From Cannabis sativa (taxonomy: Eukaryota > Streptophyta > Magnoliopsida > Rosales > Cannabaceae): a stretch of DNA of 64,000 bases. The stretch covers positions 22,072,001 through 22,136,000 of the forward strand of contig NC_083603.1 in the NCBI RefSeq assembly GCF_029168945.1, in the 5' to 3' direction. The translations under genes were made by a program, and so were the position numbers. Positions 40,899 through 53,260 of this stretch are shown here, in pieces. Position 1 is the first letter of the stretch; every line of letters starts with the position of its first letter. The notes beneath the pieces were generated by a model. That model saw only the letters and a list, made by a program, of their open reading frames with translations, did no database searches and was not told the DNA's origin.

Positions 40899-43176
40899 TC
40901 ACCATTAGACATACATAATAGTGTTAGATCTCGAAAGATAAATATTGTATATGCGACATCTAGCTGTTCATCAATTGATGACACCTTAGACTAGTATTTT
41001 TACGATATGAAATAAGAAGATTGTATAAATAAGATTACTTTGACTTTCGCTAATCGAAGCATCGTTGGATTCTTATTTTAAACAAAATTATCCTAATTCC
41101 TCTTAGCTTATTCATTTCGAATTAGCTCAATAACATATCATTGGATGAATGGTCTATAAATCATTTCATGTCATTCTATATTTTCTCTTAAGAAATTAAA
41201 TGACGCATATGATTATTATCCTGAAATTCTATTCCCAATTGATATAAATTCTCAATCTTAGAAATCTCCTACTTGTATGGGCAAATTTGACTTAGAGTTT
41301 GTATTAGTAGTGCTGGTCCAAGATAGAATTACTCATTATATTTGGTATAAATTTAAGTCTTTGACTTTAATTTTAGATTCCAAATAGAAATTTTCTTATA
41401 TTTCTAATTCCAGAATACAATACAGTTACACTTTCTCAAGTGTTTAATATCCATCTTCTATTAATGGATTAAAACTGTATGGAATATGAGTTAGGTATTC
41501 TGTGACCAGGATCCACTTGCAGTATTTTAAAAACTCTTTGATGTAACTAAACCTATGTCATCAAAAGACACTACCATTTTTTTTAATCTATGGCATTTGT
41601 ATCTTGTTCATAGTGGATTTGACAAGATCAATCTCTGCGAAGAGTTAATATGCCTATATCCACTGAAAGTAGTTCATCTCATTCGCAGATGGATGTACAT
41701 TCAGGGGTGGATATGAGTTTTTCGTTGTATTCTTAAAACGATAACTCTAGATTATACCTTTTAGCAAGAAATTTGAAATGTTTGAAAATTTTCATTAATT
41801 TCTAGCAATGGTTAAAACCATTAAGGTAAGTGGTTAAAGATCTTGCGAACTGATAGGGGTGGAGAAATAGTTAGTAGATATGCAGTTCAAAGATCATTAA
41901 ATTTATTTTTGAATTATATCCGAACTTACCTCCCCAGAAATTTCGAGTTGCATATTGACGATTAGTTACTAGTCGTTGCCTAAATCCTTCTATGGTAATA
42001 CAATTTCAGAATGATGTAATGGTTGGGTTCTTAATGTAAATCATTACTAGATTTATGGATGACCTAATCAAAATCTTAAGAAAAGCTAGAACTGTTAACC
42101 ATGATTTGTTAGCTATTCTAAGTGATTAGGGGTGGACCATCCCTGTAACACCCTAAGTAACATAGGCGTTACGTGATTTTTAAACATGCTGTGCAGCTCG
42201 TTGCTAATCACCGAGGTTTATGGAAAACATGATTAATTAAAATTTTTGCTTTTTAATTAAACTTATAAAATATTTATACAAAAGACTCGGGATCCCGATT
42301 ACAAAATCATTTACAAAAGTTTACCGTTCATACAAAATAATTGTCGCCTAGCGACTAGTTACAAAAATAGCCTTGCTGTCCCGAGGATCGTACGCTCCAG
42401 GCCTAACCGCCCCGACATGTACAATCTTCATAGGCTCGTTCACGATCCATCAGCTCTAGCCTTGCCTTTACCTACACATAAACATAGCACTGTGAGTCGA
42501 CAGACTCAGTAAGAAAAGCATAATAATATTCATACATAAAACCCGGTCATGATCAGACGCCCATACCCCTGATCATAACCCTAACTGCCGTGTCCAACAC
42601 GATACTGAGTCCCCCTAACCGCCGTGTCCAACACGGTACTGAGTTCTGAACGTTCATAGGGACGGTACTATTGACAAGTAACAGCATGATCGGTCGAACC
42701 AGTCATACTCCGGCTGCTGGTCATACTCCAGCCTGTACCGACGTGATACGTCAAATAGTACGGAACCACCAACCTAAGTGTCAGCCTGATCGGTCGAACC
42801 GGTCATACTCCAGCTGCTGGTCATACTCCAGCCTGTACCGACGTGACACAGTTGGATGGTTCGAAGCCAACATACATAACTAATGTAATCTAACAGGCTT
42901 CCTACATGCACGCTAAACATGTAATCTACATATGCATACTGTTATACTAATCTTACCTGGATTCCGAATTCAGGTGTGCCGGTCAACCTGACTAGAACTA
43001 TCTGCGCGGCGGATTACAGGCTCCTAAACCATAAAAATCACAACACTATAAGTGATACGCTAAATCACTTCCCGATGACTTAAACTAGGAACTAAAAGTT
43101 TCCCTATCGATAAAAAGCATGGCAATACCCCAAATAACATAAAAACAAGGAAAACTAGGGTTTCTGAAAATTCCCC

Positions 43177-43268
43177 AACCGGTAGACCGGTTCTGCAACC
43201 GAAATTCCGGTTCTGAGAATTCCTGGACCCTCATCCGAAATTCCGGTTGCACAACCGGAATTCCGGTT
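43177..43268. repeat. Palindrome array in the solo gypsy LTR
   Basis: Four 16-mers start at 43177, 43197, 43233 and 43253, again spaced 20, 36 and 20 bp: AACCGGTAGACCGGTT, AACCGAAATTCCGGTT, ATCCGAAATTCCGGTT and AACCGGAATTCCGGTT. Spacing is identical to the gypsy 3' LTR although several bases differ. Confidence 0.85.
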
Positions 43269-43868
43269 CCTCGCAGGAAATTTTCAAAAATTCACATCTC
43301 AATCAATTCCAACCCAAATCACACAAGATCTTCCAGACCTGTTCTATATGACCCAAATAACCATTCAAAGGCAACAAAACCACCCAGAACTCACAGAATC
43401 ACAAAACACCATTAAAGCCCAAGCTTTGAGTTCCAAAACTCAAACTTGGTTAGAATCAACTAACATGCACCCAAATCAGATTAAACCTACTTAATCATGC
43501 ATATAAAAGCTTCTGAAAACACAAGAATTCGACCTCAACAAACACAGCAACAAAAACACAATTTCATGTTGAAAACCAAACTTTTGCATAGAAAAACTTT
43601 AGCTTTACTCAACCTAACAATCATGCTTCAAAAACAACTCAAATATCCTTAATTTAACATGCTCAAATCCCAGAGAATAACAACAAACTCACAGCAGCAA
43701 CAATATCAAATAATCATGCATGCATTACTCCAAACTTTCTTACAACTCAAGAAAACACAAAGAGGAGTTACTAGTGATCAAACCTTGACTTGGATTACAC
43801 AAAGAGCTGCTGAAAATCACAAGAATTAAGCAAGAACACCCAGCCCTAGCAGCTCCTAGTCTTGGCCG

Positions 43869-43870
<2 letters not shown>

Positions 43871-43947
<77 letters not shown>
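43871..43947. repeat. (GA)n microsatellite in the solo LTR
   Basis: About 38 GA units. The matching place in the LTR at 2851-5173 has only short CT runs (3349-3380), so the tract expanded in this copy. Confidence 0.92.
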
Positions 43948-43952
<5 letters not shown>

Positions 43953-45301
43953 AAAATTTTCTATTTTTCTAACTTAGAATTTTTTTTAATAAAATGAGAA
44001 TAAGAGTCATTACCCCCCATATATACAGCCAACAATTAATAAAATAAACACATAATACAACTACTAAAATCACTAGAAGACAAAATAATAATGGGGCAAA
44101 AAGACCATTTTGCCCCTCCACACTAAAATCACATAAATAACACTAAAGGGGTATTCTTGGGAAATTCTAAATTCCCGGCTATTCCCGACATTCCCAACGT
44201 CTAATAAACCGTCCCAAACTACTAACATACTAAGTTGTGATTTTACTGAGCCAAACACCGAGTTCCAAAATACCGGGCACCGGAATGCAAAGTTATGAAA
44301 ACTACTACATGACATAAAAATGCATCTCTGAATTCAATAATAACAGTATAAATAATTATTTAAATAGCTATAAATAATTTCATAATTAAACGTGATTAAC
44401 TGCTAATTTCCAAATTAAACTAAGCGGTCTTTACAATCCCATAGTCAATAGATAAGAAAGTGTTTGTTCAAACAAATACTACTTTTCTAAGATAATGACT
44501 AAGTCTGAAAAATAAAGTAGCAAATAAAGGAGATATTTATTTCTTGATTCCAAAAGTGTTCTATCATCTTATTTGACATATGATGATCCCACTGCCTCTG
44601 TTGTCTTGTCACAACCAAAGAGGTTAAATACCATTTAGTTTTCTTAGACATAATTCACGGTACCTTGTCGTAGTGAGAGAGTTTCTAGGAACTCACCTTC
44701 TCATGACTTGGGAGACACTAGTGATTAAAATCCATTGTGAGTTTAAACAAGTAATGGATTGTCAAGATAAGAAACTAAGAAAAAAAAGCCAATAGAACTA
44801 TGGTTTAATCCATTCACATGGAATAACCTAAAGTTTTCTATTACAAGGACATAAAAGGAAATTTTAGTTAACAAGTCTATTCTATGGACTTAACAAACTT
44901 CCTGTTCCTAGTATTATAGGTTTGAGTTTATCTAAACCTATGATTTATGGTATACCTGGTAATTACTTACTCTAATGCAAGCAACTTATTTTAGTAAGAT
45001 GCTGAAGCATTTTCTTTCAAATGGAAATCTATAGAAGCTTCACAACTTCTTAGGCAAAGATTTTATTTATCTAAGGAAAAGTCTCAACTATTCCAGAAAA
45101 GATAAAGCCATGAAAGAATTTCTTAAATCAACAGTGAGAGGTCTTAGACATGCTTTAGTATGCCTTAGACCAGACACCTGCTGTTGAGTGGGAGTAATGA
45201 GTAGGTATCAGATTAATCCAGGAGAAGAACATTGGAAGACAATCAAGTAAATCTTAAGATTAAGAAGAGGAACTATATGTTAGTCTATAAGGGTGTGTTT
45301 A

Positions 45302-47155
45302 TGTTGGGTTTTATGCCCTAAATAAAACTCATTTCATATAATCAGATTTACTTATTAATAAAGATCAGAAATAACATTTTATGTTGCATGGTTCACATGA
45401 TTTATTTCATGATTATATGTATATAATGTATGAATTCTTTTTAAGTCCAGAACATATGAATTTGATAAGATTATAGTGTTGTCAGCACAGTGGAATATAT
45501 TCTTAATTATATGTTCAAAAGTTGATTCCCTGATTTGTCAGAACACTGGATTTAGACTGACATGGTATAATCAGCGATAGGTATTCTTACACCTTGGAAA
45601 AGTGTTATGTCCTTTCCAGGACATTGGCAAAGTTTACCAGTATCGGATGTATGGAGTATACATCGAAAGGGACCGATATTGAACTTTAATTAGATATGTT
45701 AAAATTTACCGTAATATCTATTCAATTCAATATCACCTATTGATCCTATATCACATGATCGAAATCCTGATATGGTTAGGCTCAATTTCAAGAGTGTTAC
45801 TCGTGTTCTTTGATTTGTTAGTTAAGCCTAATTTTGTATCAGGGTGATACGTACATTTTGGGAACACGGTAATGCAATTGAGTGGGAGCGCTAACATAAA
45901 TATGGAATCTATAGCTTCTATTTGGCAAATAGAAGTAAAGGATGATTTCCTTTGAGCTTAACCAAACGAAGATAAATGGTGGAGATCTCATTTCACTTAG
46001 GTTAAATATCATTTATACAGGGTTAAGTGTTTTAAGGATAAAATACATTGTAGGGTGTGACGGTAATTTAATCCTTGTACAGTGTAAATCATCTATATAG
46101 AGGATCATTGATCACATTAGGGTTATAACAATGGATAACTAATGACGTGTCTATATCGTGGAACATATAGAGCGTTTCTATATGACTGAGAGTGCAATTC
46201 CAAGTTATAAGTGTGGATTCAATGAGGAATTAATAAGTTAGGGAATTTACTTGGTAAATTCGGTTCGACTTATTGGAAGCTCGGTTATATAGACCCATGG
46301 TCCCCATACTAGTTGAGACCATACTGCTTGTAAGATTCAGTTAATTGATTTTAATTAATCAATTAAAATTCTAAAAGTTAGACTATGTCTACTTTATGAA
46401 TTTTCACTAAGCAAGGGCGAAATTGTAAAGAAAAGAGATTTTAGGTTTATTTATTGATTAAGAGACTTTATATGTCTAAATTAATAAATATATTAAATGG
46501 CAATATTATTTAATAATTATTTCCAAGTTATTAAATAATTAGAATTGGCATTTAAAAGGTTGAATTGGAAAATTGGCATTTTTGAGAAAATGGGAATGGA
46601 AAATAACAAAATGGGAAAGTTGCAAAGTGAGGCCCAATACCATTTGTATGGCCGGCCCTATGCATGAGAAATACCATTTGTAGTTTCCATTATTTTAATG
46701 CCATACAATTCTAACCTAAACCTAGAGGGTTTTCTATAAATAGAAAGTGTTGGCTTGAGGAAACTAACACACACATCTTTGATCACTTTGTTTCTCTCAG
46801 AAAAAGCCTCACACGCCTCTCTCTCTTTTCTTCTCTCTAAATTTCGAAACTGTGAGTGAATGAGTAGTGCCCACACACATCAAGTGGTATCTCAATCATA
46901 GTATGGAAGACTATGGAATTTCTGCATCAAAGAAGGAGAAAAGGAGATCCAGGTTCAGATCTTGGTGATGCTCTACTACAGAAAGGAATCAAGGGCTAGA
47001 GATCTGAACGGAAGGAGTCATATTATTCCGCTGCACCCACTGTAAGGTTTTTTAACTTTACATGTGTTTATTTTCATTGTTTTAGAATTCATATTAGGTT
47101 GTTAATCCAACATACTTGTTAGTAAATCTAGATCCTGGTAAAATAATTTCCAACA
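45302..47155 (+). mobile_element. 5' LTR of element B
   Basis: TGTTGGGTTTTAT ... TTCCAACA. TATAAATA at 46735-46742 is the likely promoter, followed by a TC-rich leader. The LTR is related to but distinct from those of element A (1,894/1,897 bp), suggesting two subfamilies. Confidence 0.93.
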
Positions 47156-47157
47156 AC

Positions 47158-47174
47158 TGGCACCAGAGCCATGG
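47158..47174 (+). other. Primer-binding site of element B
   Basis: tggcaccagagccatgg, two bases off the TGGTATCAGAGCC Copia site, two bases after the LTR end. Confidence 0.82.
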
Positions 47175-50100
47175 TAATGATTTACTTTCATGTAATATGA
47201 ATTAAAATGATGATTGCATGTTTCAGTGTTGATTTGGATGGTTTCATGTTGATTTATGTGTTAATTGATGAATGTTGATGTTGTACAGTTTCGTTTTCCA
47301 TGAAAATATTTTATTTGGATTCCTTGTGAAAAATTGAGCAATTTTTATTTTTACGGAACTCGATTCCGATAAAAATTGAGAAAGATATGATTTTTGGAAA
47401 ATCGGGAATGATGGCTGTGGAAGCTAGGTGCACACGTGCACCAGGTGCTTCGGACAACCTCCCATCCGCGCGCGTACCTCGGTCAATCACCCAGGAGCAC
47501 GCCCGTGCGTCTCGCCTGGGAATCCTGCAGCCCGCCGAGTTTTCTCGGCAGATGGGGCTGCAATTCCCCTTGTCCGCGCGCGCAAGGCTTGTTTTGCAGC
47601 CTATCTGGGCTGCACGTGTAGCCCTAGTGGCAGTTTCCCAAAAAGTTGCGATTTTGGGGGTTTTTCCCAAAAATCCAATTTTTTCATGGGATTGTTTCCC
47701 AAAATTCATTGTTTCCAATTTAAATATTTTCAATTTGTAATTTTTCCAATTTTTTAAATATTTCTATTTTGGATTGTTTCCAATTTTAAATATTTCCTAT
47801 TATGGTCAGATTTAAAAATTTGTTAACTTCTTTAATATTTATTTATTATTTAATTATAAGATTAGATATTTTGATATTTAAGATATTTTAAATTAAAAGA
47901 TAACTTTGTCTTTTTATTTAAAATATTATATTAAAATTATCTTATATGACAAATTAAATAATTAATAAATTTGACATTAACATAGATATTTTTATAGATA
48001 TACTTACCATAATATTTTTCAAATTCAAAATTTGTTATTTTGTTAAATATTTAATTATTTATAAATTATAAGTTTAAAAATGATATTTTTTCTATATATA
48101 TATCACTTTTTTCCTTATTAGAAATTTATAAATCATATCTTAAATATTTAAATAACATAGATATTTTTGTAGAGATTTGAATATTGCTTAATTTGAGATA
48201 TTTTGACATATAATTATGGTAATTATTATTCATTTATTATTTTATTCCTAAAATAATAATTATCTAACCAAATCTATTTTAAAATTGGTTTATTTTATTA
48301 CTTCAATTTCATTGATCTTATAAGATATTTAATTTAATTTGATTCAAATAAATCTAGATATTTTAAAATTAGTTTCCTTTATTTGGTTAGTTTAAGAATA
48401 ATAATTTAATTATATTAATATCTTGATTCACATCTGTTACATGGACAATGTTTGTTTATTTATATTGTTTATTCAAAAACTTTTTTTTAACAAACCTATT
48501 ATTTATCTGATCTAAATTGCTATGATTAACTTGTTGACAGATCATGATCCAATGATCTGATTTTAATCATAGTCCAATTGACGATAGATCTTATAAATAA
48601 TTTGTAACAGGTAAATTTTGTACTTCTTTCATCTGTGTAAACCTAGTAACATGATAGGGCCCATCCAAATCATTTGACCTGTGTGAGCCTATATGTTTGC
48701 TTTTGGGCTTAGATGCATATAGGAAGCCCATTTAAGTTTTTACTAAGTAAATGGACTAGGTTGCTAAAATAAATTTTGATATAAGGAAATTTATTTAGGC
48801 CCAATTAGATTTGGGCTTATTCAATGAATAACAATTATTTATTTAAAGGTTAAATTCCTCTCTTTTGGGCCTTGTGTGAGAGTTGGGGGCCATAGAAGTG
48901 AGTACGACATACTGAACCCAGTTCCCCCTCACATGAACTACCCCAATTGTGAAGGCCCATTTGCCTTATTTAAATAATTGTATTAGGTTAATTATATTAG
49001 TTTAACCTAATTAAAATTGAATTAGCAACATAATTAACTTTTAAAATATATGAAATTTATTTTTCATGTAATATTTTAAAGTTAATTTTAGAAAAACACT
49101 TAGTCAATGATATATTCTAGATAGTTATTTCTAATATTAAATAGGAAAATATCATTGATTGTGAAATTAATTGTCTCATAATTAATTTTGGTACAATCTA
49201 AGTTTAGTATATTTTCCTAGTATTAAACTAGAATTAATAATTAAGTTTTCTCTTTACTTAATTATTTATTTCTTGAATTTAATACATTTAATTAAATTGA
49301 AAATTTCAATATCTAAGTTTATTTTCATCATGATACTTTAATATTGTTATTTTCATGTTATTTAATTAAAGTTGAAAATTATTTTAAGTTTGGAATCTTA
49401 TTTCAGAATAACTTAAGTTTGAATAATTTTCAAAATATATTTTATTTTATTTTATTGATCATTTCCCAAAATTTCAAAATTGCATTTCTTTAATGCAGAA
49501 ATTTCGAATTTTATTTGAAAAATAGATTAAAGTTGAAAATTATTTATTTAATTTTGGACCAACTTAAATCAGTTATTTTTTCATTTAATGGTTAATTAAA
49601 ATAAATGAACTAAAATATATTATAATTAGAAATTGGATTAATTAGTCTATGAAAGTCTAGATAGATATTATCTGTTTTGCTTGAAGTATTTTTCTAGTGT
49701 ATTTAAGTAAATAGAAAAATTAATATTTAAGTTGATTTTTTAATCATGATACTTAAATATTTGAAATTTTTTTAGATATTTAATTAAATAGGAAAATTAT
49801 ATTTTTTGTTGAAAATTAATTTTTATTAATTTTGGGCCAACATAAAATTAGAGTAATTTTCCAGGATTTATTTTATTTTATTTTAAAGTATTTTCGAAAT
49901 GCAATATATATTTATAGAAAATTAAATTTGAGTTGTAAATTAATTTAAATTAATTTTGAAACAACTTAAATTGAATAATTTTCTAAATATTTATGGAAAT
50001 TATTACTAAGATGGAAATAATTCACGTTATTTATCCATCTAAGTATAATTTATAAATATTAAATTAAAATTTATATTTAGAATTTTTCATTCTAAATTGG

Positions 50101-50249
50101 AAATTTTAATTAAATAAATATATATTTAAAATAAATGGATTAAAGTAAATATTAGAAGAAAATACACCCTTCATTAAATAATGAGCTTTATTATAAGGAT
50201 ATTCGATCTCCATTGTTGGTTTTACATAGCTATTGTTTTAGTGAGTAAT

Positions 50250-50771
50250 CCTCCCTAATGGAGGAACGTTCATTAGCAAGTTAGCACCGTTTAATCTCGA
50301 AAGATAAGTAATCTTGTAAGTTTTTTATATAGTTTATGACCACCCTAATGGTGGCGACTGTATAAGACTTGCAAGAATATGAAACAATAGTGGAAGCTAA
50401 TAAGATTGAATAGCCTTGACTCTCGCCTAAACGAGACAACGCGGATTCACATCTTGATCGAATAAAAGGTTGCTAGAATGTTTGACATTTTAGATGAGCT
50501 GACAACTCTATTCAATGGATGGTAGCTTTGACTCTCGCCTAAACGGGACACTGATATCAGTTTGTTGAAAACCTTGGAAATTATTTAGGAGTATGTTTTA
50601 GTATTTTCACTTGTCATTCCTACTTGCTATGTGCTTCATAATTTCTGAATTGTGTATGAATTTGTATTGAACCATGTTATTTTCTGTTATTAAATTGTAG
50701 TTTAATTTCAAATCTTCATTGTTGGTCTAACTTGATTTGTTTTTCTAATGAGATAAATCCCTAATGGATTT
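50250..50771 (+). repeat. Set of small hairpins with a shared loop (element B)
   Basis: CCTCC-CTAAT-GGAGG (50250-50264), CACC-CTAAT-GGTG (50341-50353), TCTCG-CCTAAA-CGAGA (50421-50436), TCTCG-CCTAAA-CGGGA (50533-50548) and AAATCC-CTAAT-GGATTT (50755-50771). All stems are complete in this copy. Confidence 0.78.
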
Positions 50772-53260
50772 TCACCATTAGACTAACATAATAGTGTTAG
50801 ATCTCGAAAGATAAATATTGTATATACAATATCTAGCTGTTCATCAATTGATGACACCTTAGACCAGTGTTTTACAATATGAAACAAGAAGATTGTATAA
50901 ATAAGATTACTTTGACTCTCGCTAATCGGAGCATCGTTGGATTATTATTTAAAACGAAATTATCCTAATTCCTCTTAGCTTATTCATTTCGAATTAGCTT
51001 AATAACATATCATTGGATGAATGGTCTATAAATCATATAAAGTCATATTTTCTCTTAAGAGATTAGATGACGCATATGATTATATTCCCAAAATTCTATC
51101 CCTAAATGATATAAATCCTCAATCTTAGATATCTCCTACTTGTATAGGCAAATCATAGAGTTAGATTAGTAGTGGTGGTCCAAGAAAGAGTTACTAATTA
51201 TACAGTTACACTTTCACAGGTGTTTCATAACCATTTTCTTTCCATGGATTTAAACTGTATGAGTTTAGTATTCTGTGACCAGAATCCACTTGCACTATTC
51301 TAAGAACTCTTTGTTGTAATTAAACTTAAGTCATCAAAAGATTCAACCACATATTTTATAAATCTATGGCATTTGTATCTTGTTCATAGTGGTTTTGACA
51401 AGATCATTCTCTGCAAAGAGTTAATATGCCTATATCCACTGAAAGTAATTTCATCTCAGATGGATGTACATTCAGGGGTGGATATGAGTTTTTCATTGTA
51501 TTCTTAAAACGATTACTCTAGATTTTACCTTATGCAAAAGAAATTTGAAATGTTTGAAAAATTTCATGAATTTCTAGGAATGGTGAAGGTAAGTGGTTAA
51601 AGATCTTGCGAACTGATAGGGGTGGAGAAAAAGTTAGTAGATATGCAGTTCAAAGATCATTAATTTGATTTTGAATTATATCCAAACTTACCTCCCCAGA
51701 AATTCGAGTTGCATATTGATGATTAGTTACTAATCATTGCCTAAATTCTTCTATGGAAATAAAATTTCAGAATGATGCAATGGTTAGATACTTAAATGTA
51801 AATCATTACTAGATTCATGGATGACCTAATCGAAATCTTAAGAAAAGCTAGAACTGCTAACCCTGGTTTGCATGTTTGTTAGCTATTCTAAGTGATTAGG
51901 GGTGGAGCATCCCATAGTCATTAGATAAGAAAGTGTTTGTTTAAACAAATACCATTTTTTTCTAAGAAAATGACTAAGTCTGAAAGTAAAGTAGCAAATA
52001 AAGGAGATATTTTTTTTTCTTGATTCCAAAAGTGTTCTATCATCTTATTTTACAAGATGATCCCACGTCCTCTGAAGAGGTCTATACCATTTAGTTTACT
52101 TTGACATAGTTCACGGTACCTTGTTGTAGTGGGAGAGTTTCTAGAAACTTACCTTCTTATAACTTGGAAGACACTAGTGATTAAAATCCATTGTGAGTTT
52201 AAACAAGTAATGGATTGTCAAGATAAGAAACTAAGAAGAAAGCCAATAGAACTATGGTTTGATCCATTCACATGGAGTAACCTAAAGTTTTCTATTACAA
52301 GGATATGAAAGGAAATTTTCGTTCATAAGTCTATTCAGTGGACTTAACAAAAATTTCTGTTCCTAGTATTATAGGTATGAGTTTATCTAAACCTATGGCT
52401 TGTGGTATACCTGGTAATTACTTACTCTAATGCAAGCAACTTACTTTAGTAAGATGCTGGAGCATTTTCTTTCCAATGGAAATCTATAGAAGCTTCACAA
52501 CTTCTTAGATATAGATTTTATTTATCTAAGGAAAAGTCTCAACTATTCCAGAGAAGATAAAGCCATGAAAGAATTTCTTAAATCAACAGTGAGAGGTCTC
52601 AGATATGCTTTAGTATGCCTTAGACCAGACACCTGTTGTTGAGTAGGAGTAATGAGTAGGTATAAGATTAATCCAGGAGAAGAACATTGGAAGACAATCA
52701 AGTAAATCTTAAGATTAAGAAGAGGAACTATATGTTAGTCAATAAGGGTGGTTTTGAAACTCTTAGACTACACCACATCAGATTTTGAGACTTGCATGTG
52801 TGCTAGAAAGTCAGCTGATGAGATGGTAATTACTTTGGGGGTGGAGTAGTGATTTTGGAGAAGTGTAAAAACCTATCTGAAATCTCTTAGTCTACCAGAG
52901 AGAGACTGAATGTTAAAAGTTGCATGAAAGATACTTATTCAGTCTAAGGAAAGTTCTATACTTTTGTGGCACTGTTCCAAATTGCCTTAACTACTAGGGT
53001 TACTTCCTGAATAACCAAGAAGTAGTTGCCCAAAAGTATAGAATCCAGTATCCCAAGAGAGTAGACATATAGAGAGGAATTTCACATTATCAAGGATTTT
53101 GTGATTAAGGAAGAGTAATGGTGGAGAAGAGGTTGTGTTTAATTCAACCTGTCAGATCCTATTACGAGGAGTTTACTACTACTACACTTGATTTGTATAT
53201 CGAGGTGTTGAGATTATTTGAAACGTAATTTTTTGTTTTATATTAGTGCAAGTGGGAGTT

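Larger units (their letters stand above)
42144..44435 (-). mobile_element. Solo LTR of the gypsy chromovirus family in element A
   Basis: TGTAACACCC ... CTTTACA on the plus strand, the reverse complement of the LTR at 2851-5173; 2,292 bp. It is flanked by identical atccc (42139-42143 and 44436-44440). No internal gypsy sequence is present, so it formed by LTR-LTR recombination. The equivalent place in element B (about 51910) lacks the LTR and has a single atccc, an empty-site control. It carries the palindrome array (43177-43268), two minisatellite copies and a long (GA)n run. Confidence 0.95.
41586..45301 (+). pseudogene. Decayed Copia pol relics in element A
   Basis: Only scattered motifs remain, in normal Copia order. 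There is a pre-integrase relic (LWHLYLVHSGFDKI, about 41588-41630), an integrase relic (PISTES, about 41655; LRTDRGGE, about 41843-41867) and a reverse-transcriptase/RNase H relic (LRPDT, then SRYQINPGEEHW, about 45165-45235). Stops and frame changes lie between them, and most of a normal pol is missing. The solo gypsy LTR sits between the integrase and reverse-transcriptase relics. The RNase H part continues beyond element B at 55120. Confidence 0.75.
47156..53260 (+). pseudogene. Internal region of element B with decayed pol
   Basis: After the primer-binding site comes a GC-rich island (47400-47660), then AT-rich non-coding DNA (47740-50160) with a conserved island at about 48800-48960. Hairpins with CTAAT-type loops follow (50250-50771), then pol relics. 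These are a pre-integrase motif (about 51361-51410), LRTDRGGE (about 51605-51629), a reverse-transcriptase/RNase H block ending near 52750, and an RNase H-like end (about 52775-52870; DFET, ARKSAD). The relics match those in element A at the same places, including the stops around them. No functional protein is encoded. Open frames over the GC island (47311-47757) overlap on both strands and differ between copies, so they are not genes. Confidence 0.75.

Noticed and set aside
47311..47757. Overlapping open frames of 60-140 residues on both strands in the element B leader
   Set aside because: They exist because the GC-rich island lacks stop codons; the matching islands in elements 1 and A have different frames, and no motif is recognisable.
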